NCBI GenBank assembly: GCA_027559495.1
Contig: JAMXSV010000008.1
Location: 558,001-622,000, forward strand
Source: Aurifilum marmelostoma
Lineage: Eukaryota > Ascomycota > Sordariomycetes > Diaporthales > Cryphonectriaceae
DNA length: 64,000 nt
Direction of reading: 5' to 3'
This document shows positions 1 through 10,539 of this stretch, piece after piece (the stretch's first letter is position 1; every line of letters starts with the position of its first letter). Position numbers and translations under genes: made by a program. The notes under the pieces were generated by a model, which saw only the letters and a list, made by a program, of their open reading frames with translations, ran no database searches and had not been told where the DNA came from.

Positions 1-1668
1 GAGGCCTGACATATTGACTGCAGTGCTGAGACTGAGACTTTATGCAGGACTGGGAGTGTTTGGGAAGATAAAGGGTCCAGGAAGAATAGCTGACGGTCGT
101 CAAAGCGTGCAGGGAGGGTGGGTGTGTCAAGGCTGCCTTGATCAGGCAGCGCTGAACGTTGATCGTTTGGACTGCCTAAATGGAAATTCGAAGGCGTTCA
201 GAGTAAAGGCGCCCGCCCGCTAGAAAGTTGACGCGCCTCTGATCCCTGCGACAGTAGGAGCTCGAGGTTGTAGTAGCTCGCAATTACATAAGCAGTGCAT
301 GATTGGTGCTCAGTGCCCCCACCCCAGCACATCACAAAACTTTCTACTTTAGAGCCGCAACCTCAATTTTCCCTCCTTCTCTTTCCTTCCTCTTTTCTCT
401 CCAAGCTTCCCTCGCCCAACAAATCGCCATCGAAGCTCCAAACGGAGACGCCCATCGGGCATCTCACCAACAATGCTTCGGGAGAAAGTCCCCGGACAAT
501 CTTTTCTGGTTCTTGCCAGCAAAGAACGCCGAAAGGCGCCGCCATAGAAGCACCACGCGGCTGATCTCTGTGCTCCCCCGTCCCTCAGTCTGACGTCCTG
601 CCTGCCCCGTCCTACCGCTACATCTGTCGACTGGCCCCCCCTCAATAAACATGGAGCACCGGTCCCGTCCTATGAGAGACCACTATGGACGAAGATATGA
701 GTCCGCGCTCTCTACGGGATCCTGTGGCCGTGTGCTTCCTTGCTCTGTTGAGAGTGGTCATCGATCGATGGTGGGCTTGCGGACGCAAGGCGGTCTGGTG
801 CTGGGGGCGCCCAGTAGGGTGCGCTGGAGAGTGTTTTCGTCGAGATGTGATAGGTATGCGATTGCCTAGGGACAGGTTTCGGCCTGCACCTGGTTACTCG
901 ATGGGGCTCATTCTTGGTGCGAGGGAGCTTCAAACACACACACACACACATGTTATTTGGCTGTTTTCACGCTGTTTCTGCTCCGCCATCTTGTGGCCGT
1001 GAGGAAGTTGACAAATCTGAACTTCTGAGCTTCGTGGGAAGCTTTTCCCCTGTTGACGTCCGGCTCGGCCTGGATGGGAGGACAGCTACAGCTTGCGACA
1101 CGCCCAGTTCATATGATGAACACCATTTATAGAGTCAAGCACTGAGGCCCAGCCTACCTAAAATGGAGGTGCAGCCGCTGACGATACAATAATGCGTTAT
1201 GGTTTCTGATGAACTTTTTCTTAACTCTATTTTCATCCTCTTCCCTCATGTACCCTCTCGTTCCTTAATTTTATTCCGATCCTCTGTCCTGCTGGTTTTG
1301 TCTTTGCACTACCTAGATAGTAATGATAGTATATTTTGTCATTTACACACGCTGACTCTGGTTATCATGATCAGTCAAGCCCATTTGTGTACAACTCTAA
1401 CAGAAAGGACATAAAGCTGACATCAAGAAAAAATCTATGTGAACGTCTGAACATTCATAATGGTGTATACATCGTTGCCCTCCTCTGGAAAGGGTAAAAG
1501 AAAGAGAGAGCAAAAGTGAAAAAACACTCTCCAGTGCCATGGATATCTCAGTACGGAACTCCGGCCCAGATGGCAAATTCAAGACCCAGCAAATATATCA
1601 TCACAACCAAGAGAGGCACCCTCATCGGCTTGCCCTCTTCATATACCACCTAATGCCATCGTGCATGC
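1..1668. other. Intergenic / unassigned stretch
   Basis: I cannot support a gene here. A pyrimidine-rich block around 360-420, typical of fungal promoters and 5' leaders, is followed by an ATG near 472 that opens only about 24 codons. A short AC repeat lies at 934-950. The stretch may hold the promoter or the 5' exons of a gene I could not assemble. Confidence 0.4.
934..950. repeat. (AC)n dinucleotide microsatellite
   Basis: About eight and a half uninterrupted AC units lie in non-coding sequence. Confidence 0.9.
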
Positions 1669-3504
1669 TCACATTAATCCACCCAATACAATTTTGCCAA
1701 CATTCGCCACCTCCGTCCTCACGCCGTTCCGGCTGGTATCCTCAAACTCCTTGACGACACCCTGCACGATGATCTTCCTGACCCTCGCGTCGGCCTTGGT
1801 GAAAAGCTCGGCAACAGCGGCGTTGCACTCCCTCGGCGTGGGCAGGAGGCTCAGCAGGCGCGTGTAGGCATCGATCAGTACGTCACACAGTGTCGCAAAA
1901 GTCTCAAAGAAGTCCGGGTCGAAGGGCAGGCTCGGCGTGAGCAGGTGGACGTACTCCTCGCCTGGCAGCAGGTCAGCCTCGCTCTGTCCGAAGCTGACCA
2001 CGCTTGCGGACCCGCCGAGCCCGTTCATGACGGAGGTTGACGAGCCCGGCGCGCTCGAGACCATAGAGGCCGACGCGCTCCCGGGTGCGATGCCATTCAT
2101 GGATGCCGCCGTTACACCGTCTTCGTACAAGATCTCGTTGTTGGCGGAACTGCTGCGCCGGGTCTTGGAGGATGGAGTGGCGCGCCGGAAGACGTTGAGG
2201 TTGGGGATCCTTGCCCTGCCGAGGGCGGAGGAGGGCCCGCCAATCTCGGGGTGGAGGGACTGGAACGAGTCAAACTCGGTGAGGAGGAGGTTGAGGGAGC
2301 GGAGGAACTCTATTGGGGTATTGGAGTTGAGGTCGATGACGGTCGGCAGGGAGAGGCCTAGTAATAAATAGTTTGTGGCGCGCCGGGCGAGCCGCCGGTT
2401 GTCGAAGTAGGGCATGCGCGCCAGGTCGGGTTTATCGAAGAGAAGAGTGTTGAACCAGTAGACACGGCCCTCGTGGCTATATAATTCGAGAAGTCAGTCA
2501 ACGAGCTTGCTCTTTTCTGTGTGTAATAATATAGAAGACGGGGCCAGGGGTAGACAAAGCAAGACTTACGCCTTTCGCAGGTATTCTAACGTTGATATCC
2601 TCTTGTTTGCCATCTCCTGTATATGCTGGTGTACCATATTCGACTCCCCTTGCATGCCCCCTGCGGACGGCGGGGGCATCATCATTCCTCCGCCGGTGGA
2701 CAGAGGAAACCCACTGGCGGGATTCGTCCCTGTCCTGCTCAACATTCTGCCGCCACCAGATATAAAAGCCGCCGAGTTATCCATGACCCTCGAGCCCAGG
2801 TCGGTGGGTCGCGACGCAGGATGGGAGGACGTTGCGCCGTTCCTGTTTTGGCTCGATTCGGCGGCCGAACTGAGCGCGTCGTGGTGTTGAGGGACGGGGG
2901 TAGGCGGGCTGCCCTTGCGAAAAGCCGAGTTGGGGACTTTCGCTGCTACAGGGTCTGGTCTGCTATTGGTGTTGAACGGACGGGTTCCTATGCCCAGTGC
3001 GTCGCCGAGGCCATCCCTGTTCCTCAGGGCAGAGGAGGACTTTGCGCGGCGGCGGAGGCCGCTGAAGGAAGACTCTTGGGCGCGCGGCGGGGCTGATGGC
3101 AAGAAATCGCCAAGGGAAGATTTGCGACCGAGGGTATTGTTGCGCACTCCACTGGCGCTCGCGCTGGACGGGAAGGGTTGTCGGTTTGGAGGAGGAGGAG
3201 GGGGAGGAGGAAGAAGACGAGGTAAAGGTTTGGCCCCTTGAACCGGGCCTCCAAGTGCTATGCCGTAGCTGAGAGAGTCTGCACCGTTTGCACACTCTAT
3301 CGCTGGTCTTGAGCCCTGATCTGGTCGTTTTGGAGTTCGTGAGTGTGTTGGGGTGAGGGCGAAGTTGTAGCTGAAATTGGTTGCAGAGGACGGGACAAGG
3401 ACGTCGTTGTCGCTGATAACAATCGTCGCTGGACCCGGTGCGGCGGGCCTAGAAGACCCGCTACTGCTGGGGCCGGACGATGCCTGCTGCTGTCCCTCCT
3501 GCAT
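1669..3504 (-). CDS. Conserved fungal protein of unknown function, low-complexity N-terminus
   Basis: Two exons on the minus strand (3504-2570 and 2476-1669) are joined by a 93-nt intron with a GTAAGT donor and a TATAG acceptor. They give about 580 residues. The first 280 or so are rich in Ser, Pro, Gly and Asn and include a run of eight prolines, so they are probably disordered. The order changes at the exon junction, where the reading continues as YLRKAHEGRVYWFNTLLFD and then DNRRLARRATNYLLLGLSLP. That block, and the C-terminal segment from about residue 490, look like folded, conserved domains. I do not recognise the family and see no signal peptide or membrane helix. The exon join restores a sensible sequence, which supports the model. 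It is divergent from the cytidylyltransferase gene downstream. Confidence 0.75.
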
Positions 3505-4936
3505 TTTTAGGGGATCTTAGGTGGTGCTGACGCCGCTTGTTGACCTGTTCAGCCCCCACCGGACCGTGGACCCCCCTACTGTACCGCTATAGTAAGTGCT
3601 CTTATAGGCGCTGCTAATTTCTGAGCTTTAGGTTTCTTTGATTAGTATAGGGTCGGTTGTATTAATCGATGTGATGCGCAGCACGTTTTTCGATGGTCCT
3701 CGCAGCCGAGTAGTAGGGACTACAACTGACACTGCCAAGTGAACGGGATACCGAATTCACTTTCTGTTTCGAGTGACCCCTTCATGGGTTCCGAAGCATG
3801 CTCGAACCTGACATTGCCGACAGACCGAAGAGCCGTTGCAATGGTCAGTTGTTCAAAAAGAGAAGTCGTCGTCGTCGCCGTCGTCGTCGTCGTCGCCGTC
3901 GGTGTCCAGCCATAGTACCGCCCAGACAACTGAATGAAAAGAACTCAAAAAGCGAAACTCTCGCTTTCGGTCCTCTTATCAATATTTTGATCATAAAACA
4001 ATAGGTGGAACATCACATCTCATGCATCAACGATCATCCCGTACCATCAATCCGCGACAAGCCATCGCAGGCTGAGAGGCCCCTCCACCCCGGTTCACAT
4101 GCCTCGGAACCTATGCCAAAGCATGCAATTCTTGTATCAAGGCTCAGCGGCTCGACTCATGGTTGTATGACCTCCCTAGCACTGAGGTTCAGGCTTTTCT
4201 GCTGTGGTTGCATGTTTGTGTATAGCCTGGAGAGATGGGGACAGACAGTATCTCGCGGGATATGCATGAAAATATCTGCATAGGCTCTGTCTTCCTTCAG
4301 CCATTGACATTCCTATTATCCGAGATGTGTCAGTAATTGCTCTCTTTTGGTACTTTGACTTTCTTCGAGACGAGCGTCACGTGGAGGAAATGTATCGTCT
4401 CAGCCTGTGGAATCAATTCCAAACGAGACATTAACTTTAATTTCTTGGCCCCCCCTCCCCCCCCCGGGGGGGTTGTTCAGCCAGAGGGCCATGGAAGGCC
4501 TACTCAATCTACAACAAACGTTTAAGAAGAGTAGTTCACCTTCCAGCTTATCACATGGTGTCACCATACTACCCAAAAACTATAGTGTTATGTTGCTTTA
4601 CCTCGTAAAATGCTCCTAAACCTCGGACAGCCTTTTCCGGCTGTCATCGGCTACAAATGACGATCCACTGTAACTTGAATCACCAGTGAGGGGCAACTTT
4701 GGGTCGCGTCGCGGGCAGTGGCAGTGGCGCTTTAATAGGAGACGGACACAAGCTCAACAACCTCTACTGTACATCGGCACAAGGGTCTCTAATCTACCAC
4801 GACCATCCCTCCGGTTGTTCTGAGCTCCTACATCCACATTATCAATTTGCGGACGGAGAATTCATCCGCCTCAAATTGCCTGGTCGGCCTCAACCACGAC
4901 GACAGTCCAATTAGGCCCTTCCCAGGCCCAACAAGC
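3505..4936. other. Divergent intergenic region
   Basis: This is the shared upstream region between the minus-strand unknown gene and the plus-strand cytidylyltransferase. It contains a GTC-type triplet repeat (3865-3900) and a C-run followed by a G-run near 4449-4471. No convincing gene was seen. Confidence 0.5.
3865..3900. repeat. (GTC)n triplet repeat with GCC interruptions
   Basis: Twelve triplets of GTC with two GCC variants lie in non-coding DNA. Short ORFs across it read poly-Arg and are repeat artefacts. Confidence 0.85.
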
Positions 4937-6435
4937 ATGTCGGGGATTGATCCCACCTCTCCGCCAGGAGAGGCCGCGCCCGAGTTGCTCGATGGCCGTA
5001 TCTGGGTTGATGGCTGCTGGGACTTTTTCCACCATGGTTCGTCTCGTCGTCTTGTCTCAGCCGCGCCAGGTCTCGTTTGTGTGAGAGGGGTGTCTCCTGT
5101 TAACCTTGAACTCAGGCCACGCTGGCGCTATGATGCAGGCCCGCCAGCTCGGCGACGAGCTATACGTGGGTGTGCACTCGGATGAGTCCATCCTAGAGAA
5201 CAAGGGCCCTACGGTGATGGACCTGCAGGAGCGGTAAGAGCCAATTGCTGCCCTTTCGCTACTTCAAAAACACCACACCAACCTGCCTGCGTATATGCCT
5301 CCTTGACCTTCCTTCCTAACCTCTCTTTCTCAGCATCGCCGCCGTTGATGCCTGCCGCTGGGTGACCCGCTCCGTCGCGCGCGCCCCCTACGTGACCCAG
5401 CTCTCCTGGATCACCCACTACGGCTGCCGGTATGTGGTTCACGGCGACGACATCACCTCGGACAGCAGCGGGGAGGACTGCTACCGCTTTGTAAAAGAGG
5501 CCGGGCGGTTCAAGGTAGTCAAGCGGACCCCCTCGATCTCGACGACAGATCTGGTAGGCCGCATGCTGCTGTGCACGCGGACGCACTTTATCAAGTCGCT
5601 GCGGCGGACCCTGAGCGGCGAGGAGGGTCACGGCAGCCAGGCCGAGAGACGAGCCGAGGGCGGCGCCATGACGGAGCGCATGAGGGCCTATGCGACCGAC
5701 GAGAGCGCCAAGGCGCCCGGGGCAGCCGTGTGGTTTTGGGAGGGCGTTGGGGTTGAGGCGAAGCAGGAGCACGACGTGGTCGAGGAGAAGGGGACTTTTG
5801 TGCAGCTGTTTGAGGGGCCCAGGCCTAAGCCTGGCCAAAAGGTGGTTTATGTCGACGGCGGTTTTGATCTGTTCTCGAGCGGACACATCGAGTTTCTGCG
5901 GCTCGTTGTCGAGGAGGAGAAGAAGCTGGCCTCGGAGCGGGGCTGGGACAAGGAATACTCGCCTGTCTACGTCGTCGCGGGTGTTCACGACGACGAGGTC
6001 ATCAACCACTGGAAGGGTGTCAACTATCCCATCATGAACATCTACGAGCGCGGCCTGTGCGTGCTGCAGTGTAGGTACGTCAACGCTGTGACCTTTGGCG
6101 CCCCATTCACGCCCACCAAGGCCTACCTGGCCTCTCTTCCCCTGGGGACACCAGACGCAGTATACCACGGCCCCACCTCGTTCATGCCTCTCACCTACGA
6201 CCCGTACACGGCACCCAAAGAGCTCGGCATCTACCGCGAGATCGGCACGCACACCTTCCAGGACGTCAACGCCGGCACGATCGTGCAGCGCATCCTCAGG
6301 AGCCGCGAGATGTACGAGGAGAGACAGCGCAAGAAGGGCCAAAAGGCAGACGTCGAGGCCGCGGCGAAGCTGAGAGAGGAGCTGGAGCTGGAGCAGAAAA
6401 AGAAGGAGGAGCACCACGGGGTTGTGTCAAGCTGA
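4937..6435 (+). CDS. ECT1: Ethanolamine-phosphate cytidylyltransferase
   Basis: This enzyme makes CDP-ethanolamine from CTP and phosphoethanolamine, the middle step of the Kennedy pathway to phosphatidylethanolamine. Three exons (4937-5036, 5116-5233, 5334-6435; introns of 79 and 100 nt) give 439 residues, the usual family length. Two cytidylyltransferase folds are visible. The first carries the HxGH nucleotide-binding motif (HHGH, residues 32-35) and the RTxxxSTT signature near residue 137. The second starts near residue 243 with DGGFDLFSSGH, where the first His of HxGH is replaced by Ser, as is common in the second half of this family. The C-terminus is a charged Glu/Lys helix. The start is the first ATG before the conserved WVDGCWDFFHHGH block, and splicing restores HHGHAGAMM exactly. 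A 402-aa open frame on the opposite strand is only a codon-bias shadow. Confidence 0.95.
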
Positions 6436-6794
6436 GATGTGTAAGGTGATAGCATGATATTTGTGACGCCCTTCCTAGCTATTGTGTGTGTCAAGGTGGA
6501 CCTCATCGTCACAAGAGGGTTGGTTGGTTGGGCTGTTGAGGGGACTGGCAGCAAAGTGTGCAGGGTTGGGGCTGGGGCCACCACCATCAGGCTGCTCCTG
6601 CCCTCATTGCCTAGACGGTGATGACTCGGCAGCTTCCCAGACACACAAAACCCATCAGCTCTATGGCCAAAAACCTCCCAATACACGTGTTGCTGTCTCT
6701 CAAATTCTATCCTCGTCCACCACAAAGTCCACATTCCCCACAAAGTGATCAACCTGAAAGCTTCAGTAAAAGAACACTACAGCTTGACCAATCA
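6436..6794 (+). other. Short intergenic spacer
   Basis: This holds the 3' flank of the cytidylyltransferase and the 5' leader of the 2EXR gene. The frame stays open upstream of the chosen start to 6618, but this part lacks the look of a protein, so I start the gene at 6795. Nothing else was seen. Confidence 0.5.
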
Positions 6795-7616
6795 ATGGCC
6801 AACATGAGTTCTTCCGAAGCCAACCGTTTCACTCTCTTCGAAGCGCTGCCTAGAGAGCTTCGACTGCTCATCTGGGAGACCAGACTCGATACCGACCAAC
6901 GCAAGCGAATCCTGCGCGTCAAGTTTCATACGCCAGCTTCCAACCTCGACAGACTGTTCGACGTGGATAGTGCCCCTTCCAGTGTCGGCATCAAGAATCT
7001 CAGGCTCGTCTGCCAGGAGGCGAACTATGTGGCACTGAAGTTCCTCGAAAAGCAAAAGTCTCTGCCATCGAGCCGGCTGCTGGTCTGTCCCTCCTTACCT
7101 GGATCCTCCCTATGGGTCAACGGCCAGAGCGACATCTTCTTCCTGCCAGACGTAATCTTACCATCTTCGGAAGACGTGATTCAACTTGACGACGACGCGG
7201 TGCAGCCACTCTACATGCTGCAGCCAGCTCATGTCATGCTCGATATTCCGAACGATGATAACCTCAACAGTCCCGGGAGGAGCTGCGACAACACCTGGTA
7301 CGACTTCCTCTATTATCGGTGCGTAACCTCCGACACGGGCCCTCGGTCAGTCTTCAGACACGACTGTTTAGGCGACGTGGTCAAGCTGGTGACAGTGTTC
7401 GTCTCCAACGCCGCCGAGGATTTGCAAGAGCACGTTGCCTACGAAGATCTTGAACGCGTTCCATTCGACCCCAAAGCGCCGGACACAGCCCCCATCCTGG
7501 AACTGATGTCCAGCTCGGGTCAATTGGCGCACGCACAGTTGTTCATGAGTACTTGCATCGCACTCTCGCACTCTTGCAAGCTACCCTTGATGGAGTTCGC
7601 GCGCCTCCCTCGCTGA
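6795..7616 (+). CDS. 2EXR-domain protein (upstream paralogue)
   Basis: A single-exon gene of 273 residues. Near the N-terminus it has FTLFEALPRELRLLIWE, which fits the fungal 2EXR pattern (F..LP.ELR..IWE), followed by the supporting RLVCQEAN segment. The cellular role of 2EXR proteins is unknown; the motif resembles F-box-like beginnings of fungal orphan families. No signal peptide or membrane span is visible. The ATG at 6795 is preferred because it lies ten codons before the domain; in-frame codons reach further upstream without protein-like sequence. It shares collinear blocks with the gene at 30281-31348 (SDIFFLP against KDIFYLP, HVMLDI against HIMVDL, and VAYEDLERV against FGYQDLKRI). The two are diverged tandem paralogues now held apart by the transposon island. 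Confidence 0.8.
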   Translation: MANMSSSEANRFTLFEALPRELRLLIWETRLDTDQRKRILRVKFHTPASNLDRLFDVDSAPSSVGIKNLRLVCQEANYVALKFLEKQKSLPSSRLLVCPSLPGSSLWVNGQSDIFFLPDVILPSSEDVIQLDDDAVQPLYMLQPAHVMLDIPNDDNLNSPGRSCDNTWYDFLYYRCVTSDTGPRSVFRHDCLGDVVKLVTVFVSNAAEDLQEHVAYEDLERVPFDPKAPDTAPILELMSSSGQLAHAQLFMSTCIALSHSCKLPLMEFARLPR

Positions 7617-8683
7617 TATGAACAGGCCCCTTGTTCGTGATGGGAAGTAATGAATTCCGTGGCGACTTTTGTTGGCGGTATGTGGCACGAGGGGACCCAT
7701 ATACTCCTTGAACAGAGGATAAACGCTAAATCACAAGTCTACGTGACTTCAGAATTTTTCTGCAGCCTCATTACCTTCGGTACACATGGTAATTACTCGT
7801 GAGTCAACAACATCCCCCGCCCCTATCCCTTCAAACCCGCGGCTCCTTTCCTCCTAGCACCTGCTGATAATACCCAGGCAGCCTCAGTGCCCGAGCACTG
7901 CGAGTACCGCCGCAATCGAGGGTGTGGAGACAATAACGCAATTCGGTTTCCTCAACGTCACAATCATGACCAACAGTACATGAGACGGCCGCTGCCGATA
8001 CGATAGTTTAGTCTAGTCAACCATGGACATCAATTGATGATGCCGAGTTTAATTGAAGTTCAGGACCAGCCGGTCGCGTGGCTTATGGCGCATCAAGATG
8101 ATTTATTAGTACACAAGAATCCTTAAGTGGCCCGGTCTGCCCCATAATGTCACCAAGAAGCCCTTCTCCTGTATTCATCTAGTCCACGGCATTCGGTCTT
8201 CGCTGCCCTAGCAATGACCTTCGTCCTTGCGTTACTTGATCTATGAATCATCTCTAAACGTATAAATGTCACCGTCTGGTGGATCATATTCCAGCGCCGC
8301 AGAACTGACCTCATCCTGAGGAAGAGCTGAAACTGACCAACCACGATGCAGGTATACCATAACTCCCAAGAGGTGATTGTCTTGGCCTATGGCTTTCGAA
8401 GCTGGCTTGTCCCGCTGAGCTGTAGATTATAAAATGTTTGAACTAATTATATTGTAATATTAAGGCACCCAAATGTTGTTCCGTTCCATGACAAAACGCC
8501 TATATTTAACTATATCAACTGCACGTTCTAAGCACAGGAAGTAAACGGAGTAACGTTTGGGCCAGAAGCAATATAGTACCCAGATTGGATGAGTAACTCT
8601 GGATTATTGAAAAACATAGTAGTCAGGTACCCTCAATAGCTGGGTAGATAGCATCATGAGGCTCGAGGGCCTTGCTGTGTTCT
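7617..8683. other. Intergenic, left flank of the transposon island
   Basis: No gene is supportable. The sequence becomes moderately AT-rich after about 8400 but is not in the saturated state of the island. The last five bases (8679-8683, GTTCT) are the left copy of the outer target duplication. Confidence 0.6.
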
Positions 8684-8901
8684 TGTTGATGAATAAGGCA
8701 CGATCTTCACGATTGTTATGATCGTCGCCCTCTCCAAACGACGAGGGCATTAGAGGGCGTTTAATATATACAGACCAAGGGATTTATTCCTTAACTAATT
8801 AAGGCCTTTTTACAATTATTTAAAGATAAATAAATCTTCTCTTTAACCTCTAGATAGCTTAAATAAATAGAATTAAGCTTTATAGTTACTCTTTTATAAT
8901 A
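8684..8901 (+). repeat. Left LTR of the copia element
   Basis: 218 bp, paired with 29201-29418. Its outer half keeps ancestral G and C where the right copy has A or T. Its inner half is the more mutated copy. Confidence 0.92.
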
Positions 8902-9104
8902 TATTATTAGTATAATTATAATCTCTAGCCCTAGCAGTTTAAAATCTATTTATATTGCACCTTTTATTGCTTATTTAAGCTTAGTGCTTAATATATCTTT
9001 TTTATATCTATAGATACTAGAATTTCTCTTTATTATTCTTATTATTAAGGCTATACTCTATATTCTCTATATTTAATTAATAAAAGGCTATTAATATTAG
9101 AAAT

Positions 9105-9326
9105 TGTGAAAGGCCTAGCTAAGGGGTGTGCACCTAATTGGGGGTCTATTACTGTGAATATTCTAGCTTAGGGAGTAATAGGAGAAAGATAAGGAATTTT
9201 CTACCTACAAGCAGCTAAAGAGCTACTCTGTAGGTATAGCGTAGCGTGCGTATTATGTAGCGCATTATATAGCATTCCTAGCTTTAGTAGCTGCTAAAGC
9301 CCTATATATAGCCTTAGCCTATAATA
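9105..9326 (-). repeat. LTR of the middle gypsy element (3' LTR in element orientation)
   Basis: 222 bp, paired with 24467-24688. It starts TGTGAAAGG here against TATAAAAGG in the other copy, and ends AATA here against GACA there. Differences look like transitions. Confidence 0.9.
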
Positions 9327-9350
9327 TTACCCCCCTCCCTTCCTCCTTCC
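9327..9350 (-). other. Polypurine tract of the middle gypsy element
   Basis: A C/T-only block directly inside the left LTR reads as a purine tract on the minus strand, ending at the LTR border. This is the position of the plus-strand primer of an LTR element and fixes its orientation as minus. Confidence 0.75.
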
Positions 9351-9947
9351 AAATAGTTTATCTTACTCTCTATTTTCTTCCTTCTATAACTATCTCTTAC
9401 CTCTCCTCTTAGGTAAGACCTTCTCTTATCTATTTTGTTCTATGCTTTCTACCTGCTACCCCTATGCTTATGCTGCGCTTTCGAGCAGCTATCTATAATA
9501 ATTAGCTGCAAGAAGGCTAAAACTGCTAGTAGCTCTGCCCTAGGCAGTACCCTATATAATAATAGCTGCTTTAGAGCTCTTTCTAGCCCCCTTAATTATA
9601 GTTAGACTACTACTGCTGCCTGCTGCTAAAAGGCTATTTAGAATGCTGCTATTAAGTTCTTCTGCAGTCTAATATCTAATTACTTTAAGAATAAAAGTTC
9701 CTAGCTCTTTATCTGCTCCTTAATTACTAATACAATTATAAGCACCTATAAAATATCTTATTTTAAATATATTGCTTATTTAGCTGCTAATTCTAGCATA
9801 TTTTATATTAATACTACTAGTAGATAGCTGCTTTCTATTTGCTTTTTTCCTATTTGCTAATCTAAATAGGCTTAGGCAAGTAGTGCCTCTACTGCTTTTG
9901 CATTACTAATAGCAAAAATACTAGTTATACTTGCATTATAGTATATT

Positions 9948-10406
9948 TGTTATGACCCGCAACCGTCATAATATGGGACACCAGGGCCACCCAGAATAGA
10001 ACCCTTAGTGCGGGAAGTTCAATACTTACCTATAGAGCTACGCTAGGATTACGTAACCTAGGGATAGGGTTAGGATAAGGACCAACTAGGATAGATAGCT
10101 TTGGATATATGCTATCTAGGGATATCCAGATAGCTCGGATATATTGCTATCTAAGTTATCTATAATAAAGAGCTAGATATATAAGGATATATTCATTACT
10201 ATTAGATAGATTTAATATATAGCTCTTTAGTTATTAATCTAAGTATTACTTCTAATATAAGTAATAGCTTTACTGCTAGTAATATACTGCAGAAGACTTT
10301 AGAGATTATTTCTATATTCTTTGAATTATACTTTAATATTATTCTTGCCTAATATAAACCCCTTATATACTTATTATATACCTTAATTATAGCAGTGCTT
10401 ATTATA
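9948..10406 (+). repeat. Left LTR of the inner gypsy element
   Basis: 459 bp. The first 100 bases keep GC (TGTTATGACCCGCAACCG). The same positions in the right LTR are transition-mutated. Confidence 0.93.
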
Positions 10407-10539
10407 TTTTAATAACTCTTATTTAAGTATAGTTTAGTATACTTCTTCTTAAGCAATATAGAAATATAATATCTCCCTAGACTCTAACCTTCTCTACTAT
10501 AAGCAGGGCCTAGACTAGCGCTAAGCTATAGCAAACTAT

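Noticed and set aside
5209..6417. A 402-aa open frame on the minus strand
   Set aside because: It lies antisense to the well-supported ECT1 exons, is Leu/Arg/Gly-biased as expected for a GC-rich shadow frame, and has no domain.
8714..8901. Copia LTR start placed at TGTTATGATC (8714)
   Set aside because: Similarity extends 30 bp further left, and only the start at 8684 gives a matching target duplication (GTTCT).
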